DNA from: CATOSD01 sp965226695
GTDB taxonomy: Bacteria; Chloroflexota; Dehalococcoidia; Lucifugimonadales; CATOSD01
Length of the DNA stretch: 64,000 nt
NCBI GenBank assembly: GCA_965226695.1
Contig: OZ245405.1
Coordinates: forward strand, 3,224,001-3,288,000
Reading direction: 5' to 3'
Numbering within the stretch: the stretch's first letter is position 1; each line of letters begins with the position of its first letter. Shown here piece after piece: positions 42,900-51,645 of this stretch. Under the pieces are notes generated by a model that saw only the letters and a list, made by a program, of their open reading frames with translations, was not told where the DNA came from and did no database searches. Position numbers and translations under genes: made by a program.

Positions 42900-43267
42900 C
42901 AGATCACCTCGGGCGCCAGCGAGACAATGCGCATGAAGTTCTTTTCGCGCAGCTCCCGCGCCACGGGGCCGAAGATGCGCGTGCCCCTGGGCATCTGTTC
43001 GTCGTTGATGAGCACGGCCGCGTTGTCGTCGAATCTTATGTGCGAGCCGTCGGCCCGGCGGTGCGGCTTGACCGCGCGGACGACCACGGCCTTCACCACG
43101 TCGCCCTTCTTAACCGCGGCCGCGGGCGCGGCCTCCTTGACCGAGGCGACCACGACGTCGCCAAGCCAGGCGTAGCGGCGGCCGCTGCCGCCCGGTATGC
43201 CTATGCAACTGATGATCTTCGCGCCGGAATTGTCGGCTACCCTCATGCGGGTGTACTTCTGAATCAT
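42899..43267 (-). CDS. rplN: 50S ribosomal protein L14
   Basis: 122 residues, standard length: MIQKYTRMRVADNSGAKIIS, then YAWLGDVVVASVKEA, VKKGDVVKAVVVRAVKPHRRADGSHIRFDDNAAVLINDEQMPRGTRIFGPVARELREKNFMRIVSLAPEVI. The start is the ATG two bases after S17's stop; a longer upstream reading frame is a shadow. Confidence 0.95.
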   Translation of the reverse strand: MIQKYTRMRVADNSGAKIISCIGIPGGSGRRYAWLGDVVVASVKEAAPAAAVKKGDVVKAVVVRAVKPHRRADGSHIRFDDNAAVLINDEQMPRGTRIFGPVARELREKNFMRIVSLAPEVI

Positions 43268-43269
43268 GG

Positions 43270-43647
43270 TTATGCTGGCTCCTGGCCGGCGTCCCCGCCG
43301 ACCTGCGCCGCCGGGGCCTCGTAGACAGGCTCGGGGGCGGCGGGCTCGGGGACTATTTCCTCGACGGCGATTTCGTCGGGCTGAATCTCGGCCACCTCCT
43401 CGCGCTGTAACAGCTTGACCACGCGCCAGCGCTTGGTCTTGGAGAGGGGCCGCGACTCCCTGATTCTCACCGTGTCGCCGATCCTGTATTCGTTGCTCTC
43501 GTCGTGGACCTTGAACTTGGTGCGCCGGCGCACGGACTTGCGATAGAGCGCGTAGGGGCGCCGCCACTCGACGGCTACCACAACGGTCTTGTCCATCTTG
43601 TCGCCAACCACCACGCCCACGCGGACTTTCCGTCTTTCGAAGCTCAT
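43270..43647 (-). CDS. rpsQ: 30S ribosomal protein S17 with acidic tail
   Basis: 125 residues; the usual length is ~85. Core RRKVRVGVVVGDKMDKTVVVAVEWRRPYALYRKSVRRRTKFKVHDESNEYRIGDTVRIRESRPLSKTKRWRVV is a normal OB-fold S17. Then ~43 residues rich in Glu/Pro/Ala (EEIVPEPAAPEPVYEAPAAQ). Like the rpoA tail, it is an unconserved acidic addition. Confidence 0.92.
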   Translation of the reverse strand: MSFERRKVRVGVVVGDKMDKTVVVAVEWRRPYALYRKSVRRRTKFKVHDESNEYRIGDTVRIRESRPLSKTKRWRVVKLLQREEVAEIQPDEIAVEEIVPEPAAPEPVYEAPAAQVGGDAGQEPA

Positions 43648-43648
43648 G

Positions 43649-43846
43649 TCAGGCCCTTGCCAACTCCCTTTCCCGAATTACCGTGTGGATTCGGGCGATG
43701 CGCTTTCTAGCCTTGCGTATTTCGTTGACGTTCGCCAACTGCAAGGTGGCGATACGGAACCTGAGGTTCATCAACGCTCGATGGGTGGCGTCGAGGTCTT
43801 CCTGAAGCTCCTCGTCGGTCATTGTCCTGATGTCGTCTATCTCCAT
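43649..43846 (-). CDS. rpmC: 50S ribosomal protein L29
   Basis: 65 residues, two long helices: DIRTMTDEELQEDLDATHRALMNLRFRIATLQLANVNEIRKARKRIARIHTVIRERELA. Lies by the peptide exit. Two bp from rpsQ. Confidence 0.93.
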   Translation of the reverse strand: MEIDDIRTMTDEELQEDLDATHRALMNLRFRIATLQLANVNEIRKARKRIARIHTVIRERELARA

Positions 43847-43868
43847 GCCGTTACGTCCCGCGGGTCTG

Positions 43869-44282
43869 CTAGGCCGTGTGCCTGCTGATTATCTTGGTAG
43901 CCATGGGCAGCTTAGAGGAGGCGAGGCGCAGCGCTTCCAGCGCCATCTCTTCGGGCACGCCCGCCATTTCGAACATGACCCTGCCGGGCCTCACCACCGC
44001 GACCCAGTGGTCCACTGCGCCCTTGCCGGATCCCATGCGCGTTTCGGCCGCGCGGGCCGTGACGGACTTGTCCGGAAAGATGCGTATCCAGATTCTGCCG
44101 CCCCGGCGGGCGTAGCGCGTCATGGCGCGGCGGGCGGCCTCTATCTGCCGCGACGTAACCCACGCCGCCTCGGTAGCCTTGATGGCGTATTCGCCGAAGT
44201 TCATGGTGCTTCCGGCGACGGCCATGCCCTTGCGCCTGCCCCTATGTTGGTTGCGATATTTAACTCGTTTGGGTTGGAGCAT
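43869..44282 (-). CDS. rplP: 50S ribosomal protein L16
   Basis: 137 residues. MLQPKRVKYRNQHRGRRKGM, then the RRAMTRYARRGGRIWIRIFPDKSVTARAAETRMGSGKGAVDHWVAVVRPGRVMFEMAGV block that meets tRNA in the A site. Its start lies 23 bp inside the rpsC end. Confidence 0.95.
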   Translation of the reverse strand: MLQPKRVKYRNQHRGRRKGMAVAGSTMNFGEYAIKATEAAWVTSRQIEAARRAMTRYARRGGRIWIRIFPDKSVTARAAETRMGSGKGAVDHWVAVVRPGRVMFEMAGVPEEMALEALRLASSKLPMATKIISRHTA

Positions 44283-44994
44283 TTGATTCCGTCTCTTCGT
44301 CCGCTCTCACGGTCACTTCTATCGGGGCCATGTCGTCGAGTGCTTCCTCGGCGGCGGCCGACGGCTTGAGTATCTCGCCCTTGAAAATCCACACCTTCAC
44401 GCCGATGCGTCCGAACTCGGTGGCCGCCTCGGCCAGGCCGTAATCGATGTCAGCCCGCAACGTGTGGAGGGGCACCCTGCCCTCCATGGCCTTTTCTTTG
44501 CGCGCGATGTCCGCGCCGCCAAGCCTGCCCGAAATCAGTATCTTTATGCCCTTGGCGCCGGCCTGCATGGAGCGCGAGACCGACTGGCGAATGGCCCTGC
44601 GGAAGGCTATGCGGCGCACAAGCTGGTCGGCCACGTTGCGGGCGACGAGGTAGGCGTCCAGCTCGGGCTGGCGTATCTCCTGCACGTTCAGCCGCACGCG
44701 CCTCGTGGTGAGGCGCTCGAGGTCGCGCCTGAGCTGCTCGACGCGCTGGCCGCCCCGGCCGATTACGATGCCCGGCCTCGCGGTGTGGATGGTGACCGTC
44801 GCGTCGCTGCTGCCCCGCTCTATGTCGGTACGGGAAACTCCCGCGTCGGGGTAGCGGCCGTTGATCATGCTCCGCACTGCCATGTCCTCTTTGACAAGGT
44901 TGCGGTAGTCGTCTGGCCTTTGGGCAAACCAAGTCGTTTGCCAATCCTTAATCACGCCGAGGCGAAAGCCAATGGGGTGTGTCTTTTGACCCAA
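44260..44994 (-). CDS. rpsC: 30S ribosomal protein S3
   Basis: 244 residues. MGQKTHPIGFRLGVIKDWQTTWFAQ, KH domain (TVTIHTARPGIVIGRGGQRVEQLRRDLE), C-terminal HTLRADIDYGLAEAATEFGRIGVKVWIFKGEI. The last ~30 residues are acidic. Overlaps rplP by 23 bp, unusually long for a ribosomal pair. Confidence 0.95.
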   Translation of the reverse strand: MGQKTHPIGFRLGVIKDWQTTWFAQRPDDYRNLVKEDMAVRSMINGRYPDAGVSRTDIERGSSDATVTIHTARPGIVIGRGGQRVEQLRRDLERLTTRRVRLNVQEIRQPELDAYLVARNVADQLVRRIAFRRAIRQSVSRSMQAGAKGIKILISGRLGGADIARKEKAMEGRVPLHTLRADIDYGLAEAATEFGRIGVKVWIFKGEILKPSAAAEEALDDMAPIEVTVRADEETESNAPTQTS

Positions 44995-44995
44995 G

Positions 44996-45337
44996 CTAGT
45001 TGACCTCCTCCTCGTCGACCACGACGGTTATGTGGCTGCTGCGCCTGATGATTCTGGCCATGCGTCCCCGCGCCCTGGCTCTCACGCGCTTGGTGCGCGG
45101 GGCCTCGTTTGCGTATATCTCCACGATTCGAAGGTCCTCGCTACGTGTGAGCAGCTCGTTCTCGGCGTTCGCCGCGGCCGACCTCACGGTCTTGGCGACG
45201 TGGGCCGCCACGGGCGAGGGCATGAACCGGAGCATGGCCAGGGCCTCCTCCACGTTCATCCCGCGCACCAGGTCTACTATCGGCAGCAGTTTCTTTACCG
45301 AGACGCCGGTGTTCTTTGCCGTCGCTGTAACAGCCAC
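44996..45337 (-). CDS. rplV: 50S ribosomal protein L22
   Basis: 113 residues. VDLVRGMNVEEALAMLRFMPSPVAAHVAKTVRSAAANAENELLTRSEDLRIVEIYANEAPRTKRVRARARGRMARIIRRSSHITVVV. Lines the exit tunnel; the beta-hairpin RARARGRMARI carries the tunnel loop. Separated from rpsS by 131 bp with no gene. Confidence 0.95.
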   Translation of the reverse strand: MAVTATAKNTGVSVKKLLPIVDLVRGMNVEEALAMLRFMPSPVAAHVAKTVRSAAANAENELLTRSEDLRIVEIYANEAPRTKRVRARARGRMARIIRRSSHITVVVDEEEVN

Positions 45338-45468
45338 GTTAATCTTGTCCTCTTCAATGTTTCCATCCGGAGGCGGCCTGCTATTTTCGACCGGCTCCCT
45401 GCCAGGCCCGGCAGCAGCGCTCCCGGCCCGTGATTCTGTCTTCGGACACCGCTGGTCTCTGCCGGCTC

Positions 45469-45753
45469 CTAACGCAGCGAGCTGCTGCGCTCCGACTTCG
45501 AGGAGTGGCCCCTGAAGGTGCGGGTGGGGGCGAACTCTCCCAGCTTGTGGCCTACCATGTTCTCGGTAATGAACAGGGGCACCATTCTGCGTCCGTCGTG
45601 GACGGCGATGGTCAGCCCGAGCATGCCCGGCATGATCACCGACGCGCGCGACCAGGTTCGGATCACGGCGCGGCTGTTGGAGCGGCGCGCTGCGTCGATC
45701 TTCTTGGCCAGCTTCTCGTGTACGTATGGCCCCTTCTTTACCGACCTAGACAT
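45469..45753 (-). CDS. rpsS: 30S ribosomal protein S19
   Basis: 94 residues: MSRSVKKGPYVHEKLAKKI, SRASVIMPGMLGLTIAVHDGRRMVPLFITENMVGHKLGEFAPTRTFRGHS. Complete standard fold, head of 30S with S13. Confidence 0.95.
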   Translation of the reverse strand: MSRSVKKGPYVHEKLAKKIDAARRSNSRAVIRTWSRASVIMPGMLGLTIAVHDGRRMVPLFITENMVGHKLGEFAPTRTFRGHSSKSERSSSLR

Positions 45754-45771
45754 ATGCTCAGCCCTCCAGGA

Positions 45772-46602
45772 CTACTTCTGGTACCTTCGTCGCACGATGA
45801 ACTTGTCCGACGGCTTGCGGCCCCTCGTGCGGTGGCCCAGCGCGGGCTTGCCCCAAGGTGTCTTGGGACCGGGCATGCCGATGGGGGACCGTCCCTCGCC
45901 GCCGCCGTGCGGATGGTCGCGCGGGGACATGACAACACCGCGCACGGAGGGGCGCCTGCCCATGTTGCGCTTGCGGCCCGCCTTGCCCAGCTTAACGTTC
46001 TTGTGGTCTATCGCGCTCACCTGTCCCACGGTGGCCATGCACTCGCTGAGCACGTAGCGGACCTCGCCGGATGGCAGCCTCAGCAGCGAGTACTTGCCCT
46101 CGCGCGCAAGCACCTGCGCGGAGCCGCCCGCGCTGCGCACTATCTGTCCGCCCTTGCCCACCTTCAGTTCGACGTTGTGCACCATGGTGCCGGGGCGAAT
46201 GGCCTTGAGAGGCAGGGCGTTGCCGGGCCTGAGCTCGGCGCCCTCACCGGCCATCACTTTATCGCCCACTCGAAAGCCGTTCGGAGCCAGGATGTAGCGC
46301 CAATCGCCATCGGCGTACTTTATCAGGGCGATGCGGGCCGAGCGGTTCGGATCGTACTCTATGGACACGGCCTCGCCCGGCACGCCGGACTTGTCGCGCT
46401 TGAAGTCGATAACCCTGAACCGCCGCTTGTGTCCGCCGCCGCGGTGACGCACGGTGATCTTGCCGCTGGAGTTTCTGCCGCCCCGCTTCTTGATGGGCTT
46501 TAGCAGCGACTTCTTCGGCTTTCGGGTGGTAATGTCGTCGGAGGTCTGAAGCACCGCTCCCCGTTGGCCCGGGGTTATGGGCTTACGCGCTTTGAGTGGC
46601 AT
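45772..46602 (-). CDS. rplB: 50S ribosomal protein L2
   Basis: 276 residues. KPKKSLLKPIKKRGGRNSSGKITVRHRGGGHKRRFRVIDFKRDK (KOW-like), and the catalytic-site RGVVMSPRDHPHGGGEGRSPIGMPGPKTPWGKPALGHRTRGRK with the His essential for peptidyl transfer. Abuts rplW's stop with no gap. Confidence 0.96.
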   Translation of the reverse strand: MPLKARKPITPGQRGAVLQTSDDITTRKPKKSLLKPIKKRGGRNSSGKITVRHRGGGHKRRFRVIDFKRDKSGVPGEAVSIEYDPNRSARIALIKYADGDWRYILAPNGFRVGDKVMAGEGAELRPGNALPLKAIRPGTMVHNVELKVGKGGQIVRSAGGSAQVLAREGKYSLLRLPSGEVRYVLSECMATVGQVSAIDHKNVKLGKAGRKRNMGRRPSVRGVVMSPRDHPHGGGEGRSPIGMPGPKTPWGKPALGHRTRGRKPSDKFIVRRRYQK

Positions 46603-46887
46603 CTATACCCCCTCGAATATGGTGATGGTCTGACCTGGGGCCAGCGTCACCAGCGCCTTCTTGCGGGACGGAAGAATGGACTTGCGCGGGCCGTAGCGCT
46701 TGCGCTTGCCCGGCACGTTCATCGTGTTCACCTTGATGACCCGTACGCCGAACGCCTCTTCCACCGCTCGCTTGATCTGCAGCTTGGTGGCCGAGGTCGC
46801 GACCTCGAAAGAGTACCTGCCATTTTCCTGCATGAGGGTGCTCTTCTCGGTGATGATCGGTCTTCTGAGAGTGTCGAGTATGTGCAT
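46603..46887 (-). CDS. rplW: 50S ribosomal protein L23
   Basis: 94 residues: ILDTLRRPIITEKSTLMQENGRYSFEVATSATKLQIKRAVEEAFGVRVIKVNTMNVPGKRKRYG. Docking site for trigger factor and SRP at the tunnel exit. Six bp from rplD. Confidence 0.94.
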   Translation of the reverse strand: MHILDTLRRPIITEKSTLMQENGRYSFEVATSATKLQIKRAVEEAFGVRVIKVNTMNVPGKRKRYGPRKSILPSRKKALVTLAPGQTITIFEGV

Positions 46888-46893
46888 GGCGCG

Positions 46894-47553
46894 TTACACC
46901 TCCACCGCTTGCGGCTTGTGACGGGTGAAGGGCGCGCCCCACAGCTCTTCGGCCTTACGCACAGCGTCCAGCGTCATCACGATCCTACGGTGGTTGAGCA
47001 GGTCGCGGGTATTCAGGAGGGCCGCCGGCAGCAGCTTCACGCGCGGGATGTTGTTGGCGCTTCTCAGCGTGGCATCGTCCGCGCCGTCTGCGACGAGCAG
47101 CACGGAGGAGCGCATACCCAGCGCGGCCAGCACCCTTGCCATTTCCCGCGTCTTGGGGGACTCCGGGGTCAGTTCGTCCACCACCACCAGCTCGTCCTCG
47201 CGGGCCTTGTCCGAAAGCACTGACAGCATGGCCTTACGCCTCATGCGCACCGGCGTGGCGTGCCTGTAGCTTCGCGGCGTGGGGCCGAACACCACGCCGC
47301 CGCCCTTCCAATGCGGGGCGCGTATGGACCCCTGGCGGGCGCGTCCGGTGTACTTCTGCGGCCGGGGCTTCGCGCCGCCGCCCGACACCTCCGTGCGAGA
47401 TTTGACCTTGGCGGTGCCCTGCCGCGCGTTGGCAAGCTGCCCCACCATCACCTGGTGCACCAGGGCGGAGTTCATGGGCGCGCCGAATACTCGGTCGTTG
47501 ACCTCGACGCTGCCGACCACCTGGCCTTTCGAATTGTGTAATCTCAGTTTCAC
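46894..47553 (-). CDS. rplD: 50S ribosomal protein L4
   Basis: 219 residues. LHQVMVGQLANARQGTAKVKSRTEVSGGGAKPRPQKYTGRARQGSIRAPHWKGGGVVFGPTPRSY is the tunnel-lining loop; then the alpha/beta Rossmann-like part (LNTRDLLNHRRIVMTLDAVRKAEELWG). Represses S10 mRNA in E. coli; not shown here. ATGA overlap with rplC. Confidence 0.95.
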   Translation of the reverse strand: MKLRLHNSKGQVVGSVEVNDRVFGAPMNSALVHQVMVGQLANARQGTAKVKSRTEVSGGGAKPRPQKYTGRARQGSIRAPHWKGGGVVFGPTPRSYRHATPVRMRRKAMLSVLSDKAREDELVVVDELTPESPKTREMARVLAALGMRSSVLLVADGADDATLRSANNIPRVKLLPAALLNTRDLLNHRRIVMTLDAVRKAEELWGAPFTRHKPQAVEV

Positions 47554-48191
47554 GTCGCGTGCTCTCTCCTACGGCCTGCCCTTCGGATCATCAGGAACGA
47601 GTTGCGGGCACCCGGCAGCGCACCCTTGATGAAAAGGATGTGCCGGTCGGCGTCCACGGCCATGACTTCGAGGTTGCGTATCGTTACGCGCTTATCGCCC
47701 ATGTGGCCCGCCATCTTCTTGCCCTTCAACACGCGCCCCGGGGTAGTGCCGGCGCCAATCGAGCCGGGGGCACGGTGGCGGTCCGACTGCCCGTGGGTCT
47801 TGGGGCCGCCGTGGAAACCGTGGCGCTTGACGCCGCCCGCGAAGCCTCTGCCCTTGGTGAGGCCTATGGCGTCCACGACCTCGCCGGGCTCGAACATGCT
47901 CGCGTCTATCTGCTGCCCTACCTCGTACTCCGACACGTCGTCGGCCTTGACCTCGCGCAGGAAGCGAAACAGTGCCTGCGCCGACTTCAAATGGCCCGAC
48001 CGGGGCTTGTTCAGCTTGCGCACTTGCTCATAGCCCAACTGCACGCTGTTGTAGCCGTCTCTCTCGACTGTCTTGACCTGCGTCACCGTGCACGGACCGG
48101 CCTGCACGGCGGTCACACAGTGAGACACCCCGCTTTCGAGGAAAGTCTGCGTCGTTCCTATCTTCTTGCCCAGAAGGGCGGATACCGTCAT
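47550..48191 (-). CDS. rplC: 50S ribosomal protein L3
   Basis: 213 residues. ALLGKKIGTTQTFLESG, then a GLTKGRGFAGGVKRHGFHGGPKTHGQSDRHRAPGSIGAGTTPGRVLKGKKMAGHMGDKRVTIRNLEV block that reaches the peptidyl transferase centre, and LLMIRRAGRRR-type end. First of the S10-type run after rpsJ. Confidence 0.95.
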   Translation of the reverse strand: MTVSALLGKKIGTTQTFLESGVSHCVTAVQAGPCTVTQVKTVERDGYNSVQLGYEQVRKLNKPRSGHLKSAQALFRFLREVKADDVSEYEVGQQIDASMFEPGEVVDAIGLTKGRGFAGGVKRHGFHGGPKTHGQSDRHRAPGSIGAGTTPGRVLKGKKMAGHMGDKRVTIRNLEVMAVDADRHILFIKGALPGARNSFLMIRRAGRRREHAT

Positions 48192-48299
48192 TTTGGTATA
48201 CCTTTGTTCGTCTGGTGCGTGGCGAGCCTTACCCGGTCAGTTCGTAGCGCGTCGTCCATGCTTGGCGCTCGAATCCGGCCAGGGGGCCAACCTACTCCG

Positions 48300-48611
48300 T
48301 CAGAGCTTTATCGAGATGTCCACGCCGGCGGGTACGTTCAGCCGGGTGAGCGAGTCGATGGTGTTGGGCGTCGGCTCCAGGATGTCGATCAGTCGGTTGT
48401 GCGTCCTCAGCTCGAAGTGCTCACGGGAGTCCTTGTCGATATGAGGAGAGCGAATAACGCAGAAGCGCTTTATCGACGTGGGCAGCGGCACCGGGCCGGT
48501 GACGCGCGCGCCGGTGCGCTCCGCGGCCTCCACGATATGGCCGGCCGACATGTCGAGGATCTTGTGATCGAAGGCCTTGAGTATTATTCGGATTTTCTGT
48601 CGATTCACCAT
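48300..48611 (-). CDS. rpsJ: 30S ribosomal protein S10
   Basis: 103 residues: KIRIILKAFDHKILDMSAGHIVEAAERTGARVTGPVPLPTSIKRFCVIRSPHIDKDSREHFELRTHNRLIDILEPTPNTIDSLTRLNVPAGVDISIKL. Also the NusE antitermination factor. 108 bp of non-coding DNA separates it from rplC; no tuf gene lies between it and fusA. Confidence 0.95.
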   Translation of the reverse strand: MVNRQKIRIILKAFDHKILDMSAGHIVEAAERTGARVTGPVPLPTSIKRFCVIRSPHIDKDSREHFELRTHNRLIDILEPTPNTIDSLTRLNVPAGVDISIKL

Positions 48612-48671
48612 ATGCTGCGTTTACGTCCCCGCCTGTATTGTCTTTTTGCTCCCGATTCGTTTCCCGCTCGC

Positions 48672-50768
48672 CTAGAGCACCTCTTCGGGGGCTTGCTGGT
48701 AGCTGTCGAACTCCATCGTGTAGCTGGCCCTGCCCTGGGTGAGCGAGCGGAGGGCGCCGGCGTAGCCGAAGCTTTCGCCGAGCGGAATTCTCGCCTTGAT
48801 GGCCTGTATGGTCTCTCGTCCCTCGATGTTGCGAATGTTCGCGCGGCGCCTTCCCAGGTCGCCGAGAACTTCGCCCAAAAAATCGCCTGGAGTCACAATC
48901 TCCAGGCTCATTACGGGTTCCAGCAGAACGGGTCGGGCCTTGAGGACCGCCGACTTCACCGCCATGGACCCCGCGATCTCGAAGGCAACAGGCGACGAGT
49001 CCACCTCGTGATAGCTGCCGTCCACGAGCGTCACGCGCACGTCCACCAGCGGATAGCCGGACAGCGGGCCGGTATTGAGGGCGCCTCGAACGCCGGTCTC
49101 CACCGCCGACACGAACTCCCTTGGAATGGTCCCGCCAACTATCTTACTTACGAACTCGACCCCCGCGCCACTCTCCAGCGGTTTCACTTCCAGCCACACG
49201 TGGCCGTACTGGCCGTGTCCGCCCGTTTGCCGCACGAACCGGCCCTCGGCGCGCGCCGGGGCGGTGATCGCCTCCCGGTAGGCCACCTTGGGCGTGCCGA
49301 CGTTTCCTTCGACGCTGAACTCCCGCTTCATGCGGTCCACCAGAATCTCGAGGTGCAGCTCGCCCATGCCCGACATAATCGTCTGGCCGGTCTCGGGATG
49401 GACGGCGACCTTGAACGTGGGGTCTTCGTCCGAGAGCTTGGCGAGCGCGTCTATCAGCCTGTCCTGGTCGGCCCTCGAGCGCGGTTCGACGGCAACCGAA
49501 ACCACGGGCTCGGGGAAGCTGATCGTCTCAAGCACTATCGGCTCGCGCCGGTCGCAGATGGTGTCGCCGGTGGAGGTCTGCTTCAGTCCCACCGCGGCGG
49601 CTATCTCGCCCGGGCCCACGACCTTGAGCTCTTCGCGGCGCTGCGCGTGCATCCGCACGATGCGGCCCAGCCGCTCGCGCTTGCCGTTGGTGGCGTTGTA
49701 CACCATGGCGCCGGTCTCGATTGTGCCGGAGTAGACCCGGAAGTAGACCAGCCGGCCTATGAAGGCGTCGGCGACGGTCTTGAAGGCCAAGGCCGCGAAA
49801 GGCTCTTCAGGGTCTGGCGCGCGGCTGACCTCTTCGCCCGTTTTCGAGTCCGAGCCCACCACGGGGCGCACGTCGAGCGGCGAAGGAAGGTAGTCGCCGA
49901 TGGCGTCCAACAGCGGCTGGACGCCCAGGTTCCGCAGCGCGCTGCCGCACACCACGGGCACCAGCCGGTAATCGATGGTCGCCTTTCTGAGCGCCCGCTT
50001 CAGCTCGTCCGCGCTGATCTCCTCCTCTTCGAGGAACTTGACGATAAGCTCATCGTCTGTCTCGGCAATCTTCTCTATCATGTCGTTGCGATAGAGCTGA
50101 AAGTCCTTCATGAACTCGTCGGGAACGGGGTGCTCCTCCGGCATAGCGCCGGTTTCGTCGGGGTACACGAGCGCCTTCTGCTCGATGAGGTCGATGACGC
50201 CTTTGAAGTCGACCTCGACTCCGAATGGTATCTGGATCACCACGGGGTTGGCCTGGAGCCGGTGGGCGATGCTGTCGACGGTGCGATGAAAGTCGGCGCC
50301 CACGCGGTCCATCTTGTTCACGTAGCAGATGCGCGGGACGTTGTAGCGGTCCGCCTGCCGCCAGACGGTCTCAGACTGCGGCTCAACGCCGGCGACGGCG
50401 TCGAACACGACCACGCCGCCGTCGAGGATGCGCAGGCTGCGCTCCACCTCGGCGGTGAAGTCCACGTGGCCCGGCGTATCGATGATGTTGATGCTGTAGT
50501 CTTTCCAGGCGCAGGTGGTCGCCGCGGACGTTATAGTGATTCCGCGCTCGCGCTCCTGGGCCATCCAGTCCATGACGGCGGTGCCCTCATCCACGCCGCC
50601 CAGCTTGTAGATGCGGCCTGCGGCGAAGAGGACTCGCTCGGTCACGGTGGTCTTGCCCGCGTCGATATGCGCGATGAAGCCGATGTTGCGCGTGTTGGCG
50701 AGCCTCGACTGGGAGGCTTCGCCGGAATCGCGCTCTCGCACGGCTGTTGCTTGCATCTCTCTTACCAT
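48672..50768 (-). CDS. fusA: Translation elongation factor G
   Basis: 698 residues. Ribosomal translocase and recycling GTPase. G1 AHIDAGKTT, switch RERGITITSAATT, G3 DTPGHVDF, G4 NKMDR, domain IV with VAYREAITAPARAEGRFVRQTGGHGQYGHVWLEVKP and domain V RRRANIRNIEGRETIQAIKA. Start ATG overlaps rpsG by 7 bp; an ATG four codons later is possible. The next gene downstream is rpsJ, so tuf, usual here, is absent. Confidence 0.95.
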   Translation of the reverse strand: MVREMQATAVRERDSGEASQSRLANTRNIGFIAHIDAGKTTVTERVLFAAGRIYKLGGVDEGTAVMDWMAQERERGITITSAATTCAWKDYSINIIDTPGHVDFTAEVERSLRILDGGVVVFDAVAGVEPQSETVWRQADRYNVPRICYVNKMDRVGADFHRTVDSIAHRLQANPVVIQIPFGVEVDFKGVIDLIEQKALVYPDETGAMPEEHPVPDEFMKDFQLYRNDMIEKIAETDDELIVKFLEEEEISADELKRALRKATIDYRLVPVVCGSALRNLGVQPLLDAIGDYLPSPLDVRPVVGSDSKTGEEVSRAPDPEEPFAALAFKTVADAFIGRLVYFRVYSGTIETGAMVYNATNGKRERLGRIVRMHAQRREELKVVGPGEIAAAVGLKQTSTGDTICDRREPIVLETISFPEPVVSVAVEPRSRADQDRLIDALAKLSDEDPTFKVAVHPETGQTIMSGMGELHLEILVDRMKREFSVEGNVGTPKVAYREAITAPARAEGRFVRQTGGHGQYGHVWLEVKPLESGAGVEFVSKIVGGTIPREFVSAVETGVRGALNTGPLSGYPLVDVRVTLVDGSYHEVDSSPVAFEIAGSMAVKSAVLKARPVLLEPVMSLEIVTPGDFLGEVLGDLGRRRANIRNIEGRETIQAIKARIPLGESFGYAGALRSLTQGRASYTMEFDSYQQAPEEVL

Positions 50769-51232
50769 CGATAGTGTGCGAAGGCCCTGTTGGCGTCCGC
50801 CATCCGGTGCAGTTCTTCGCGGCGCCTCACGGCGGCGCCCTGGCCGCGCGCGGCCTCCAGCAGCTCCTGGGCCAGGCGTTCTGATATGGGCCGTCCGCTC
50901 CTGGCGCGGGCCCCGCGGATTATCCAGCGCATCGCGAGGGTTATGCGGCGGCTGGGCCTCACCTCGGTCGGCACCTGGTAGGTCGCGCCGCCCACCCTCC
51001 GGCTCTTCACCTCGAGCATGGGGGTCGCGTTCTTCACGGCGAGCTCGAACAGCTCCAGCCCGGGCCGGTGCGCCTCGCGCTCGATGTGGTCGAGCGCGCT
51101 GTACACGATGCGCTGGGCGGTGGTCTTCTTACCGTTCAGCATCACCTTGTTGATGAAGCGACTCAGCTCGACGCTATTGAACCTCGGGTCGGGAATAACG
51201 AGGCGCCGTTCGGCCCTTCTTCTTCGCGCCAC
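50762..51232 (-). CDS. rpsG: 30S ribosomal protein S7
   Basis: 156 residues: RRRRAERRLVIPDPRFNSVELSRFINKVMLNGKKTTAQRIVYSALDHI, VKNATPMLEVKSRRVGGATYQVPTEVRPSRRITLAMRWII, and the C-terminal ANRAFAHYRW. Complete head protein. Three bp from rpsL. Confidence 0.96.
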   Translation of the reverse strand: MARRRRAERRLVIPDPRFNSVELSRFINKVMLNGKKTTAQRIVYSALDHIEREAHRPGLELFELAVKNATPMLEVKSRRVGGATYQVPTEVRPSRRITLAMRWIIRGARARSGRPISERLAQELLEAARGQGAAVRRREELHRMADANRAFAHYRW

Positions 51233-51234
51233 GG

Positions 51235-51645
51235 CTAGTCCCCCTTGGTTCCGTACTTGCTTCGTCCGCGCCTGCGGCCGCTCACGCCCGATGTGTCGAG
51301 CGCTCCTCGAACTATGTGGTAGCGCACGCCGGGCAGGTCCTTCACGCGCCCGCCGCGAATCAGCACCACCGAGTGCTCCTGCAGGTTGTGGCCCTCGCCC
51401 GGAATGTAGGCGGTCACTTCCATGCCGTTGGTGAGCCGGACGCGGGCCACCTTACGCAGGGCCGAGTTGGGCTTCTTGGGTGTCTGGGTGCGCACCTGCA
51501 CGCACACGCCGCGCTTTTGCGGCGAGCCGGAGTCGCGCTTGCCCCTGTTCTTCAGCGAGTTGAACGAATAGCGCAGGGCGGGGGCCTTGTCCTTCTTATG
51601 CTTGGACTTCCGGCCCTTTCTCACGAGTTGATTTACTGTCGGCAT
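51235..51645 (-). CDS. rpsL: 30S ribosomal protein S12
   Basis: 136 residues. MPTVNQLVRKGRKSKHKKDK, a Gram-positive-like insertion (RYSFNSLKNRGKRDSGSPQKRG), then TPKKPNSALRKVARVRLTNG and RGGRVKDLPGVRYHIVRGALDTSG. Both lysines whose mutation gives streptomycin resistance in E. coli (43 and 88) are wild type. Start chosen at MPTVNQ; the earlier reading frame lies in the mRNA leader. First gene of the cluster. Confidence 0.95.
   Translation of the reverse strand: MPTVNQLVRKGRKSKHKKDKAPALRYSFNSLKNRGKRDSGSPQKRGVCVQVRTQTPKKPNSALRKVARVRLTNGMEVTAYIPGEGHNLQEHSVVLIRGGRVKDLPGVRYHIVRGALDTSGVSGRRRGRSKYGTKGD

Noticed and set aside
47559..50774. 1,071-codon plus-strand reading frame
   Set aside because: Lies antisense to rplC, rpsJ and fusA; no start signal or family features.
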